Source: Scalesia atractyloides (Eukaryota; Streptophyta; Magnoliopsida; Asterales; Asteraceae). Taken from it: a stretch of DNA of 64,000 nucleotides. Of this stretch, positions 46,849 to 59,439 are shown in pieces. The first letter of the stretch is position 1. Each line of letters opens with the position of its first letter. Location: positions 71,346,157-71,410,156 of the forward strand of contig CAMTDV010000028.1 of NCBI GenBank assembly GCA_947069175.1, read 5' to 3'. The notes under the pieces are model-generated. The model saw nothing but the letters and a program-made list of their open reading frames with translations, did no database searches and was not told the origin of the DNA. The position numbers were made by a program, and so were the translations under genes.

Positions 46849-49800
46849 TGTTACACCCTCAATTTCAAATTGCGGGGTTTTACCGCAAGGCGCGTGACAA
46901 ACCAGGATCATAGACACTAGTCATATAGAATGACCTCTATATGAAAAGGATACGTTTTAAAATAAAAACCAACTGAAGTAATCAAGGTACGGAAAGTAAA
47001 TGCGGAAGCGTAAAGATAGTAAATGTAAATGAGCGCCAAAACAAACACCCATGTAAAACCCTATCTTAAAATATTTAAATATCTATTAAAAATTTCCAAT
47101 TTAAATAAGTAAATGCGAATACACGTCACTACAAATTTTCGAGTTTATTAAAACTTTATCAACATTAAACATTTTGACATGTCCTTACTAATTAGTTTCG
47201 TAACATTGAAACCAAATGCGGAAGCTTGATCTTTGATTGTGTTCGGTTCTTCTGAGAGCTTGATCGTCATCCAGAGGTGCTTGCGATTACCCTAAACTAG
47301 AAATTTGCAAAATATTAGTCTTATAGCAGATAACCGAAAGCATAACATAACGACTTGTCAAAATATCAAAAACATAAAATTTAGTTTCTGAGGTAGCGTC
47401 GGCGACGGCTAAAAGCCTCGTCGGCGACGCCTCCTTAAAACCTGCGTTGGAGCTTTACTGCCGTAGGCAGTAACTTAAGACGTCGGACAACCAAGCTGTG
47501 TTGGCGACGCTTCCTACTGCAGCAGTTTTACTGCTGTGTTGTTTTGGTTGTCCGTTCAACCCGTTTCAAGTCCCGCACATTTAAACACGACCCGGGACTT
47601 ACGGAGACGTGCCCGTATAACACTACTTTCTGCTTTCATTCAGTGGTTGAATGCCGTAAGCTACGGCTTGTCACCGTAGCTTAAGGTAGTCTACCGCAAG
47701 TATTTCTGTCTTGTCGTTTTTATTACGAAAACTTTCGTAACTTATTCAATTTTTATCCGATTCCCATGAAACTTGTTTCTAAATGTCCGTAAAATGTTTT
47801 CTTACATATTTAACCCGAAATCCTTAACCCGGATTCTTGTTTCTTATGAATTACACATCTATTCACGGTTTGTGCTCATATTTTCCGATTTTACCCTTTA
47901 ACCCATTTAAACCAAACTACGCATTTACGCATCCATTTCGGTATGCATTAAAACTTCGTTTTTACCCGTATGGTTGCCTTAGCGAAATGCATCGCTTTAT
48001 TCGACTAAACCTTTAATTATTTTATCATTTCCACACTAAGATATCCATCTATATTCCACCACAACTATTATTGTGGTGGATTTGTTATCGTAAATTCATT
48101 TAATCCAATTTCTACCCTTAATTCGACAATTTACGGAAAGACCCGTTAAAAGGCATTAAACCAAAAAGGCTTATGCTTTACGCTTTTACACTACCGGAAG
48201 AGTCTACTAAATTATAAAACTCATTTTTAAACTACCCTTAGGATCATTTACTTGTTTTACCACGCGAGGGCATTTTGGTCAACTTAGGCCCCTCTTTTAC
48301 GACGAAGGACTTTAAATATCATGTTTTTACCTAATGAACACATTTTAACCATAATCTTATTTAAAATCATTATGTTCCTAAGAACCTAACGTCTACAATT
48401 TAGATTGTGAGAGTTACCTTGACTTAGGTAATCCGTTGTTCATTCATGACTCGTTTAACTATCATCGGACCTTAAGTCCTTGATGAGAGTTTCACTCATT
48501 GCACATACCTAGCTCGGGTCATGGCATTGACCCATTTAAATACCTTGCACTATTAATTACCAATTAATAACAACACGAGCCGAACTCTATTTCCCTGCGA
48601 GCACAAAACTCGACAAACAATCATTAGATATTATTGTCAAATGGTGATGACAACACCATTTGACCCAATTGGCTTAAATGACCATTTTATCTTTATGAGA
48701 TGGTATTTGTTTATTATCTCACCATTTAATCCGTTTCGGTTTACGCCTTATGCTCACATTTCTTAAGATCGTTTCTTAATTCGTTCGACCCATTACGGTT
48801 TACGCCATAGAGTGCCATTATTTTAAAGTTTCATATATATTTGTCAACTCATGACTGAATTACCATTTTACCCTTTTTTATTCCTTATGGTTTACACCAT
48901 AAGGTAACTTTTCAGAATTTCCTTGTTTATTTGTCATTACATGACTATATTACTATTTTACCCCCTGTTTACCATCATTTACGGTTTAATACGATATTCA
49001 CTTGTTCTGACACATATCTATTCGCGTCGGAGCCTTGTATTTCGAAATCTCGTTCCGAATACCAAATCGCTTATTCTTAGTCAAATGCATAAGTAAATTT
49101 ACTATTTTAAGGATGCAAGCGTTACTTACCTTGAAATCCGATTACGCTTTTCCCGCATGCTTGATCCGTTTGACCCGATTCTTCTCAAGCATCCACCTAG
49201 CTTGTCAAGCGTCAAACTGTCATTTATCAATTGCAAGATGGTTAGATTAGTCATCATTTATCAAGACTATCCCACCTTACGGACTTTACATCAAATTTAC
49301 CATTTGATCTTATTATAGGTCGGTTTAACTTTTCTTTTTTAAAGTCAACTGCCATATGCAAATGCACAATTAAGTTTAACAACTCTTTTAGGCATTTATC
49401 AATTATCCGGCATGTGATAGTTTTAGGCTACCCTCTTATCTAAATTCCCAACCAAGTTCATGTCATTTCTTTCACTTAAACAAGTTCGAGAAATTGTTAA
49501 TATAAGTTAACTTAACTTTCGATTATCAATGCAAAATTTTCCATTCATTGTACTAGACATTCATCCGAATACTTAATATAATCAAGTCTACATACATACT
49601 AGTAGACAACATGATCTCAAACACTCATTAACATTGACATCACATAAATTTCATTGTATCTTACAAAACCCATTACAAGTCATATATGATCACTTACTTG
49701 AATCTCTAATTTGTTCAAGTATCTTACACATACAAACAAGTATGATGATCATAAACACTCGTATATCATTAATTTCATCATATAATCAAAAACCCATTTA

Positions 49801-50368
49801 ACTAGGTGTGGTAAATCATCCAAACACCCAATTCATGGCAATCCATCCAAAATTTTCAATAAGAGTTTGTTGTTCATCCCTTATCTTACTTCAATTACTG
49901 AAATTCATACATGGATTGAAATCCATGAATCTACTTAAATTCATTATGTCACAAAATTAGGATTTTCGACATACCTCATGACCCCCTAGTTCGGGTGATC
50001 ATTAGAACGCATTCATGCACCGATTCTAGGTTCGATTCGTCCTCCAATTTGATGATTCAAGATGAACAAGGGTTTGCTCCTTGTTCTCTAGCCGTAGCAC
50101 ACACACACACCCACTATGTGTTTTATGTTTTAATTCTTGAGATTTTATAACACAAGTTCCCTTTTTGGCAGCTTTGGTCCCTCAAGTTTGGTTTTGATTA
50201 TAAATGAGACTACAACTTATTGTCTTGTTACTTATATACATGTTATTAATTAGGTTAATTTGTTCCTAGTTATTTTGTTTATGGTTTAACTTTTACCGCT
50301 AGCGGTTCTTTACCCGTTCTTTAATATTAATGTGGTTTGAATACCAAACCCGTTTTTGGGGTGTTACA
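46849..50368 (-). repeat. Gypsy LTR, solo-like, 3.5 kb
   Basis: The plus-strand ends are TGTTACACCC and GGGGTGTTACA. On the minus strand it starts TGTAACACCCCAAAA, like the LTR at 5371-8393, and shares with it a GTCGGCGACG-rich block (47396-47515). A minus-strand TATA-like TTATAAAATC lies at 50151-50160, ahead of a leader with CACACA. Neither a primer site nor a polypurine tract adjoins it, so it is probably a solo LTR. I saw no matching 5-bp target duplication, so some end damage or rearrangement is possible. Confidence 0.7.
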
Positions 50369-52598
50369 ACCCATAACCAAAAGATTGTTTAAAATGCACA
50401 TTTCGATAAAATAGTGTTCCATGGCATGCACCTATTTCCTGAAGCTAGTGTCCAGAGAAAACATATAAGAAACAAGTGTCAACATAAAGAAGAGTTAGTT
50501 CACAGGTTTGGTTGATATTTAAAAATTATTCGTTTACCAAGTTTCCAATATTCCTAACCCGGAATAACAAGTTGTTCAGTTGATAAATAGTTTCATGTTA
50601 TAATGTAGGCAGCTAACCTAAGGTAAGTCACATAAGAGTTTGAAACGGAAGCTGACTGTTGTTGCCTCTATGTACCAGGTCTATCACTGACCATGGCGTG
50701 TGTTAGGCCAATTCTACACCCGTTGACCATTACCAGTCAGCTAGCGCGACTAGCTCGGGTGGGGCTTATCGGGCCCAGTATCACTACTCAAAATTCCCCT
50801 GCTATTATACCAATACTAACGGTTCGAGAGTTTGTGAGGACTTTTCATGATAAGATGCTACTTAGTGACCATAACGGTATAACATAAACTACTTTATCAA
50901 ATTATGAGACGTTATTCGACAATAACGTTCAAGTGTGAGTCTACCGTAAAGCGTACACATTTTCTCCCCTGTGTATTTAAAAACCTTAAAATATAGGGGC
51001 TATGAACTCACATTTGAATGCTCGGATTAAGGAATGGAAAGAAATACGCGAGGTGGAACTGGTTAGTCACGTCCTAACATGATTACCGTTTAAGAGTTAG
51101 TGTGTGTGCTCAGGCAGAAACACGAATCCTACACGTATCTAGCACGTAGCACACTTATCATACAATACTAATTATCATCCATGCATATATCACGACATTG
51201 CTTAGCGACAACGCAAGTGTCACGAAAGATTTAAAATACTCTTCAATAAAAATTCAGCAATATAGTGCATTTTCGAACAGTTTTCGGCATGTTATTCGAA
51301 ATGGTTCATGTACAGGAAAATTCCTGAAAAGATGGACGTGTCAATCGGAGCATCGACTATTGTGTAAAAATTTGGTGACCAAACTCCTTACAAATTTTCC
51401 GTGAAAAATCTTGCGCCAAACAGTGATCAGATTCGTCGTAATCTGACCTTGTTTGCCGAATTATTTATTTAAAAATATACGTTTATCCAATTGACGTGAA
51501 ACCAATGAAAAAATCACTTAATCAAGCAAGTGCATCTACAGTAAAATTTTCACATTTAAACAGTAAACACATACCAAGTTATGACATGAAACGTGAGCTG
51601 CATTTTCTACAGAAAATGACAGCTTAGAGGAGTTTTGCGATTTAATCCGTTAAAAATACTTAGACCTGTCCAAAAATATGAAATCACTAAGGTTTGAAAG
51701 CTACTTCCGAATACTTATTTTAGGCTCGGAAAATATAGAGTTTCGATAAGTTTAAGTCCCGAAAAAGACTGCAGAAGCTGGTGTATTTTCTGCAGAAAAT
51801 CGCTGAACGAAACATTACATGTTTTAAATTGTTTTTCATGTATCCTATGACGGTTCTAAGTGTCGTTATCACGAAATCAGTACTCAATAGCATATCAACA
51901 TTCAACACATTCGACCTTATCGCTAGGGATAACCCATACATAGCCCTATCATGGCTACTAGCACATCGGACCTTCACATAAAATCAAAGCACCATACCTA
52001 ATCAATTTAAAACAACCCTAATGACCTTGATCACACCATCAAACGCGTATAAAAACACGTATTTTATAACAAGATAGAACGTAAAGACTAGTTACCTAAT
52101 GAAGAAAGAAGTAGGATAATCAAACAGACAACTCGATCTCGGATCCTTGGCTCGGTTCTGGTTCACAGCAGCAGGGAAAGAGAGAGAGACGAGTGGTCGC
52201 AGGTTTCAAGTTTGTAGGTTAGGGTTTGTGATATATATAAAAAAATCACATATAGGTTACTCAAAGGGGAATGTGATGGTTTGGGAGGTGGGCCAAAGTA
52301 GTGGCTGAACTAATGAAATGGGCTGGAGTTTGGGCCGATGGGGGGGGGGGGGAGCTGCCAATTGACGTGAAGTATGGGAGTGGAGGTGTATGTTGTGACA
52401 GCAACATATATGATATATGTTATATATATATTTATTATTATTAATTTTTTAAACTTCGCAATATAAAAACTTCAACGAATATACTAGCGACTCAACATTA
52501 GAGTGTGATAAGGTTCGTTTCTCAATAATGTGAAATATATAAAATACGCGCTACTAAAAGTAGATACGTTTTAGTACCTGAAGAGCCGGGATATCACA
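50369..52598 (-). repeat. Probable LTR fragment of another gypsy element
   Basis: The right end on the minus strand reads TGTGATATCCCGGCTCTTC, an LTR-like start. A minus-strand TATA (TTATATATATCACAAACCC, about 52230-52245) followed by CTCTCTCTCTTTCCCTGC fits the U3/R border. The left end is not defined, and no coding domain is seen. Short frames here have no family match. A G-run lies at 52340-52352. Confidence 0.5.
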
Positions 52599-52710
52599 TC
52601 ATTGATACGTAAAAAAATTACATTAGGAATAACTCCTGACTCGATAATTCTTTTCACCAAGAGACTATACCTCACCAAAAAACCCCCAAAAACCTAAACC
52701 CTCCCCCAAC

Positions 52711-54724
52711 TGTAACACCCCAAAAATATTAAATCATATATATATATATATATATATATATCACTAGGGGCATTTAACCTAGTTGATGATAGGTTGTTAA
52801 ATAATAAAAATAAAAAATCATGAATTATGGTTCTCTTGATAATAAACTAAACATGAGGGACTAAATTGGCCAAGTGGGTGAAACTTGTTTTATTAAAACT
52901 AAACAAAAAAAATACAACACACTCTTATGTTTGAGTGTGTGTATGTGACCAGATATAGAAGAAGAACACCAAAACCCTAATTCACTGAGGTGATCAAATT
53001 GTAGGGTGGATTGGGACCTTCATTGGTGTATGAATCAAGAATATCAATCATTTATACTTGCCTAACACCAAGTAAGCTGTAATTTTGATTTTGATGATAC
53101 TTGATTTGGATGATTGAAGTTCTTGAAACACTTGATTGATGTTATGACTTATGGAAGGTGTAATTTAAGTGTAGGATCATAATCCTAACTGAAAATAGAT
53201 GATAAATTTATAAAATTATGAGTAGAGATTACTATGCTTTATATAAAGAAGTGGGTTTTTGTTCTTGTATGACAAAGCCCCAAGTGATTGTATGAATTAT
53301 GAATGTAATCATGTAAATTTGTTGAAATGGCATATTAATATGGACTATGATGAGTAATTGAGATAGTGGAATTGTAGTGTTCATATTAAAATGTTAAATT
53401 GTAGATGTTAATTATACATTCTAGACATAGAGGTTTGAAAGGATGAGAATACAAGGCTATTAGACAAATCATAGATTTGATAAAGGTAGTATGTAAACCT
53501 TGCTCACAAGGTGTTTGATTAATGTTTAAATGATCATGAATGGTTGAGAAATATGAAAGAATCATGTAAATAAGATTTTGACAATGTTGCGTGTCCTATG
53601 TTGTATTATGAGTTCTAATCGATAAATCGGATTGAACACCGTAGGCAAATTGGGTGAAGCGTCAAGTGGCCAAGTCGGGACGGACACGCGCTTGAAAGAA
53701 AAGCTTTAAGGTACGTGGCTTAGTGCTTCGTAGTATGTTGTTAAATTATGTGTTAATTTCGTTAGATTTGTTAGTATTACGATAATTGTAAGTTTGGTTG
53801 TTTGAAAGTGATGGATTTCACATAAAGCTCTAAACGGGTCAAAATAGAGAATTATATTAAGTTTGGTTGTTTGAAACTGATGGATTTCACATAAACTTCC
53901 AAATGGGTCAAAATAGAGAACTATATTAAGTTTGGTTGTTTGAAAGTGATGGATTTCACATAAACTTCCAAACGGGTCCAAATGAAGTCTAAACACTTAC
54001 CGGGATGGGTGCGTAAATAATGACTTCTGGTATAAACCCGGTGGATGGATACGAATATGAAAATAAGGTAACCGAGTAAAGGAACGCATGTTATGAACAA
54101 TTAACTTAAGATATGGATGAAAATAAACCTCTTGTTTGGTTAAAGTAACCAAACGGGTCAATTAAGGAGAAGTGCAAATCGGGTAATCGGGAGTACTTAT
54201 TCCGTATATGTTAAGCCCGGGTGACAGGTAATGATACGATTAAACACGCAACTCGGTAAGAGAAGTGTGAATGTTAAAAGCAACGAACCCGAAAAGAGTA
54301 GAAGGTATGTATGTGATCCCGAATAGTATTTTATAAACGGACTAAGTCTATGCACTTAGATCTCTAAGGGGCCAAATGTTCTAAAACCGCAACCGAGAAT
54401 GGAAGCACGAGGTAGGTAAAATAAGGAAGCCGTAAATGGGTCATCATATATCGAGATAGATTTCTTTCCTAAGGGTATAGGTTAAATAGTCTTAAGGGGT
54501 AAATCCGTAAATAATTCTATTAAATATCTATGCGTAATTATGTTTTCGATGAAGCGTATTAGACATAAACACTTGTAACAAAGGTATTATAGGAATGAAA
54601 ATAGGAAACAATGTTTTACCGAAGTGTCTTTGCAAGTCCCGAGTCATGTTTTAATGTAAGGAGCTTGAAACGGGTCGAATGGACAAGTGAAGCAACACAA
54701 CAACAAAACTGCTGCAGCAAGTGG
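52711..54724 (+). repeat. LTR fragment interrupted by the next gypsy element
   Basis: It begins TGTAACACCCC, a gypsy LTR start, followed by an (AT)n tract at 52736-52761. It holds three 69-bp tandem units (53791-53985). Its end is not reached: at 54725 a different LTR starts, so the remaining part, if any, lies beyond the window. Confidence 0.6.
53791..53985. repeat. Three 69-bp tandem units
   Basis: AGTTTGGTTGTTTGAAA(G/C)TG followed by ATGGATTTCACATAAA starts at 53791, 53860 and 53929. The unit length of 69 keeps a minus-strand frame open (53706-53996), which I do not regard as a gene. Confidence 0.9.
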
Positions 54725-54813
54725 TGTAACACCCTGTAAAATCGTGTCCAATAGTATAGTGACGCGTGTTGTATTTTAAATATAGTCTATTAAAGACAAT
54801 AAGGACTAAAAGC

Positions 54814-55165
54814 GTCAACATGCTCAAACTAAGTCTCTGAGTGATCTTCTGATGTCAACATGCATAAAACATAGCATCTGAGTGACCATTAGTGTCAACA
54901 TGCTTAAATCATAGCCTCTGAGTGACCATTAGTGTCAACATGCTAAAACTTGGCCTCTAAGTGACCGTTGTGTCAACATGCCCAGCCTCTAAGTGACATC
55001 GGTGTCAACATGCTTATAACGAGCCTCTGAGTGATTGTCTACGAAGTCCTAACTCTCATATGTGCCATTTATTGGACAAGAGGGTTCAATTCTGTAAATA
55101 TGTGAAAGTTGGATGATGGAGGGATTAAAAGTGTCAACATGTTAATTTATACCTCTGAGTGACCT
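54814..55165. repeat. 40-bp tandem repeat in U3 of the LTR
   Basis: GTCAACATGC followed by CCTCTGAGTGACC recurs from 54814, 54854, 54894, 54934, 54972 and 55004 (spacing 40, 40, 40, 38, 32), with an outlier near 55132. It lies upstream of the TATA box, so it could act as a repeated enhancer-like module. Confidence 0.88.
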
Positions 55166-55533
55166 TTTAACGAACCGAGAGCTCGACAATGTCCGGGCAT
55201 AATCCCGGGTATGCCAAGTATTGGCTACGGAGGGCTAAGTGCCAAAAAGGTGTTTTAGAAAGGGTTAAAGAGTTTTATAAGGTATGGGGTTAAAAGTGTC
55301 AAATTATGAAACTGATTAAGGGGCGCTCGCGGGGCGCGAGTGGCAAGGCCTGTGCCTCTCGCGGCCCGCCAGAGGACCTCTGCTTGCAGGAAAATTTATT
55401 GGCCTCCAAACAAAGCTCTAAAAACCATTTACTCGAAACCATGGCTTCCCAAACAGCTATGCACGTTTTGGGAACTTTTAAGCTTCCTCTTACACCCCTA
55501 AACACCTGGCATCACCTCCTTTGAGTTCTCAAC

Positions 55534-55541
55534 TATAAATA
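55534..55541 (+). promoter_or_regulatory. TATA box of the 5' LTR
   Basis: CTATAAATAGG is a strong TATA box, followed by a C/T-rich leader with CACTTTCTCCCTCC, as expected at the transcription start of an LTR. Confidence 0.65.
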
Positions 55542-56104
55542 GGTGCTTAAGTTCACTATTTCAACTTGCACCTTTCTCATTAATTCACTTTCTCCCTCCT
55601 CTGGAAGTTCCTAGCTAAAAGGAGCATCCAACTTAGTTCTCTTGCATTCTAGGAACCTCTTGTAAGTGTTCTTTGCTCTTGCATTTTTCGTTTTTAGGCT
55701 TTTATAGCCAAAAGTCAAGTGTTTTTCGGAAAGCGCTTTGACTTTCGGTTAAGACCATTATGGTCCAGCCATTGTTCGAAAATGAACATGGCTAAAGGTG
55801 ATCGTAATAAGTTAGGTGTTAATCCCTATAAAGGGCACCTCCTGAAGATCACGTTTGCTAGACCAATTGACGAGTCAAAGTTATGATATTAAAAAGTCAA
55901 ACAAAACCATTTTCCGGAAAAATCATAAATTGATCTTATATATGTTATGAAACCTGTTTTGACCCTTAAACAAGTTGGTAATAATCATTAGAACATGTAA
56001 GAACACGTTCGGCTCGTCAATTTCAGTTCTAGGGTCGGTTCGCAACCGAAAGTCACGAAGTTTGACTTCTGCTTTAACTTTTGATTCTGACCCGATTTAG
56101 ATTA

Positions 56105-57000
56105 GTTACCTACTGATCTAAAGTTGCATTATGATCATAATATAATGTAGCATAACCCTCGAGGTTATATTACATGATCATAATCAGAATCTAAGTTTAT
56201 GCGCAAGTTCCATAATTATGCCATCTTTGACCAAAATGTCCTTTTTACATAAATCAAGGTTTTAATGATAATGAACTTGAAAATAAGTTTCCTACTGATA
56301 TAATATTATAAGTAGGATTATTTGGGGTGTTAAACCAAGTTATAAACTGAGTTTTCAAGCAAATCCTTAAACTATGTCGATAAATGACGATTTTAGCCGT
56401 TGTGGCTCATGAAATAATTTTAATCAAATCTTTTCAAGGTAAATCTTTTACCTACTGATATGTTATATTAATTAACATATCTAAGACATTCTAATCTGAC
56501 CCTAATGTAAGTTTGCATTAAACATCGCATAAAACGTCATTTTACGACATAAGCGCCATTCGTCGCATAGTATGGTTTTAAACCATATTATTTGACCAAG
56601 ACTTGATACCTACTGATTTTAAAACTTATATTTAGACATATTTACAGTAGGCACATATCATAAACTCATAATCCCAAATAATTTATAAACTTTGTGTAAA
56701 ATGACCAAAATGCCCATTCGGTGCATAGTTTGGTCATAAAAGATAAATTACACATATAATTGATATCCTACTGATATTATATCATAAATAAAGTATTTTT
56801 CCAGAATACTCAATATTGTAAACTTAAATTATATTCAAGTTTCTTTTATACGGTATGAAATTACCGAAATGCCCTTATGAGGCATAGTTTCGTTTTAAAA
56901 CCTTAACGGGCATATAAGGTGATATCCTAATGATATTTTAACTTATTTAAAATATAATGGCATATAGAACTTGTCCATGACTTATCCGGTTACCCATTAT
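56105..57000. repeat. Degenerate ~159-bp tandem array in the LTR
   Basis: CCTACTGAT (once CCTAATGAT) recurs at 56109, 56291, 56451, 56609, 56767 and 56926, with spacings of 182, 160, 158, 158 and 159. Between copies a second shared motif, AAATG(A/C)CC followed by GGCATAGT-like sequence and a TTTTAAAACC run, recurs. The units have diverged strongly, but the phase is kept. Confidence 0.8.
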
Positions 57001-58174
57001 CGCTTATAAGCGAACGGTTGATTATACGTAACTAGTTTACGGAATTTAACCGAAACGGGTTTAACCTTGTCATTTTAATCTCAAAATCCAGAATGTTTAT
57101 AGTTTACCCATATTGTGCAAGTCAAAGTACTTGTCGAGTTTAAATACATTCTATCCGATCATCGTTTAATCAAGCGTTATACGTCTTGATCATGTACACT
57201 ACTCGGTCTAAGTCTATGACTTAAATAAGACCGTTAGTATTTAATTGGTTAGGTTATGCCATAATCCAGACTAGAGACTTGCCGATAAATGCTATCTGCA
57301 CTTAGTACTTTTGTGTACGGCTGAGTTATTAAATTAAAAGAAGACTAGCTCAGGTAAATACTCTCGACTTATTTTCCCTATACGGGCTTGGGATACGGTA
57401 AATTATGACCGCTTGGTCAGAAATGGGATCAATAGAATGCCAGATTATGGCTAGTAAATCCGCATATTCTGTTTTAATCAGTTTTTTTGGTAACTTAAAC
57501 ATCGGGGGTTAAATTACTGTGTCCTGGGTATCCTTGGCTCATTAGATTAGTTAATGGCCACGACCTTAGCGCGGGGTGTAGGCATACACCTGACAGACGC
57601 TCAAATGCAAAATTCCCCAAGACGTTGGGGATAACTCCTCTGTGAGTTCTAATTGGTGTGTATTTAATCATGTCTCGGTCTCTGTACTAGGCCCTGTATG
57701 TATGGACAAACATGTGAATCTGTTAACAAGGTTACAAAGTAACTTTCCCAAGTTATAAAAGATTTTGTGCCTTGTGCACTTAAAATCATTTTAAAATGTT
57801 TTCAAAATGAGTCAGTTGGGTGTATTTACCAGCGAAAGCTGACGTATCGTCCAAAGACTAAATTGCAGGTACAATAAGAAATAGGCCAGAAGCTGCTCGG
57901 TAGTGATTAAGAGTATCTTGCAAATCCTAAATCTGCCCAAAGTGTGTTGTATATTCTTTCTTGTACAATTTATGATCCGCTTGTGGATCTTCTATTATGA
58001 GCCTGTATATTATTTTGTATTTTCGAACATTCGGTTTGTAATAGTAATTTTACTCCAAGACTTCCGCTGTGCCGTGTTTAATTGACTATGATGATTATCA
58101 ACTGACGTCACGATACTCCCCACCCGGGCCCACCGATGTATGGATTTGGGTTGGAAATCCGGGGTCTGACAGGT

Positions 58175-58185
58175 TGGTATCAGAG
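58175..58185 (+). other. Primer-binding site (initiator-Met tRNA)
   Basis: TGGTATCAGAG starts three bases after the end of the LTR and matches the 3' end of initiator-Met tRNA. The sequence after it (ATAACG) departs from the usual CC. Confidence 0.85.
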
Positions 58186-58343
58186 ATAACGTTTAAGAGA
58201 ATTAGACACTATCTTTCTTGTGTTTAATCTCAAACTTACACGTGTACATTCCTTAGACTTCCGAGTCTAGGCATTGACCTAGGATTTACTCATTTCATTA
58301 TTAAGTTATTAGTATTGTTTTTGAATTGATTTTTAATAGGAAA

Positions 58344-59432
58344 ATGCCACCACGTGTGAGAGGACAAAGTGGAAGAGGAAAAGGTCCAATGAGGGGAGGA
58401 CCATCACGGCGCATACTCCCTCAACCTCATAACCCAGATGCTTACCAAGAATCAGGAGATTCATCTCCTTGGCAACCAGCGAGACATTCAGTCTCTAATA
58501 GACACTCGCCCTCACAATCCCAAAATTCTTACTGCTCTCACCACTCCTATCATTCACACCATACCCATCATTCCCATTCACATTCTTACCATGAAGAATT
58601 TAACCCCAACCATTATTTTAACACACCTCCAGCCGATCAAAATCAGTTGGACCAGCCACACCCTATGGACGAGGACTTTGACCCGGAGATACCGCCGTCG
58701 GGATCAAATGTGCATCCCATTGAAATTTCGAGCAATTCAAACTCATATGTTGGATCACCGTACCAAGGTCCTAATGAGTGGGACCAATACTGGAAGCAAT
58801 TCACCTTTGCCCACACACCTTCCCATCACTCTCAACCACCTCCTGTTCAAGAAGATGTCCACATGGAACCAGTGGACCAACCTCAACCACCACCTGAATC
58901 ACCAAGGAGGAAGCGTGGAGCACGTATGTCGGTACGTGCAGGATAAAGGTCGGGATCGCTGCCACCTTTGCCCAATTCTTACCCCACAATTGAGGAGGAC
59001 CCACAAATGGGTGGACCCTTTAGTGTTTCACCTATAGTAGAACCAATACCAACACCTGCTGTTCAACCACCACCATCGGGTTATACTAACCCAATCCCCA
59101 CGTATTCAGACACGTCTGGATATGATCCTTTTAACCCGTCTACACCGGTAGACTATTAGGCGTGGTCGCAAGACCCATATATGCAGGTGGTTATGCACAA
59201 TGCACTTTACCCGTCTCCTTTTCCACCTACTTACCCACCAACTGGATATCCAACTTATGGGTACCAGTATCCGGTTATGCCACAACCACAACCTCCACCG
59301 CCACTTGAGGCCATTAATGAGGACTTGGAAAGAATGAAAGAAATGCAGCAGCAGGCGGAGAAAACGGAGAAGAAGACAAACAAGTTCTTCAAGAAACTCT
59401 CCAAGTTGGTCAAAGGAAAGAAGGACGAGTAA
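58344..59432 (+). pseudogene. Extra ORF upstream of gag, two in-frame stops
   Basis: One reading frame runs from MPPRVRGQSGRGKGPMRGGP to a lysine-rich end (KKTNKFFKKLSKLVKGKKDE), broken only by TAA at 58944-58946 and TAG at 59157-59159. It has an N-terminal RG/GR-rich basic patch, a Ser/His-rich stretch (residues about 50-90), long Pro/Gln-rich disordered sequence, and a C-terminal coiled-coil-like acidic/basic helix (EAINEDLERMKEMQQQAEK). It has no capsid or zinc-knuckle motif. The capsid gag is a separate frame 1.2 kb further on. An RNA-binding or Gag N-terminal role is my guess only. Confidence 0.72.
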
Positions 59433-59439
59433 AGTCCCT

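Larger units (their letters stand above)
54725..58171 (+). repeat. 5' LTR, 3.45 kb
   Basis: It starts TGTAACACCCTG and ends GGGGTCTGACA, with the primer-binding site following at 58175. TATAAATA at 55534-55541, about 0.8 kb in, is the likely promoter. It carries two tandem arrays: 40-bp units at 54814-55045 and 158-160-bp degenerate units at about 56105-57000. AGTGG just left (54720-54724) would be one half of the target duplication. Confidence 0.88.

Noticed and set aside
58438..59037. 199-residue threonine/isoleucine-rich frame
   Set aside because: It overlaps the upstream gypsy ORF in another frame and has no start context or domain.
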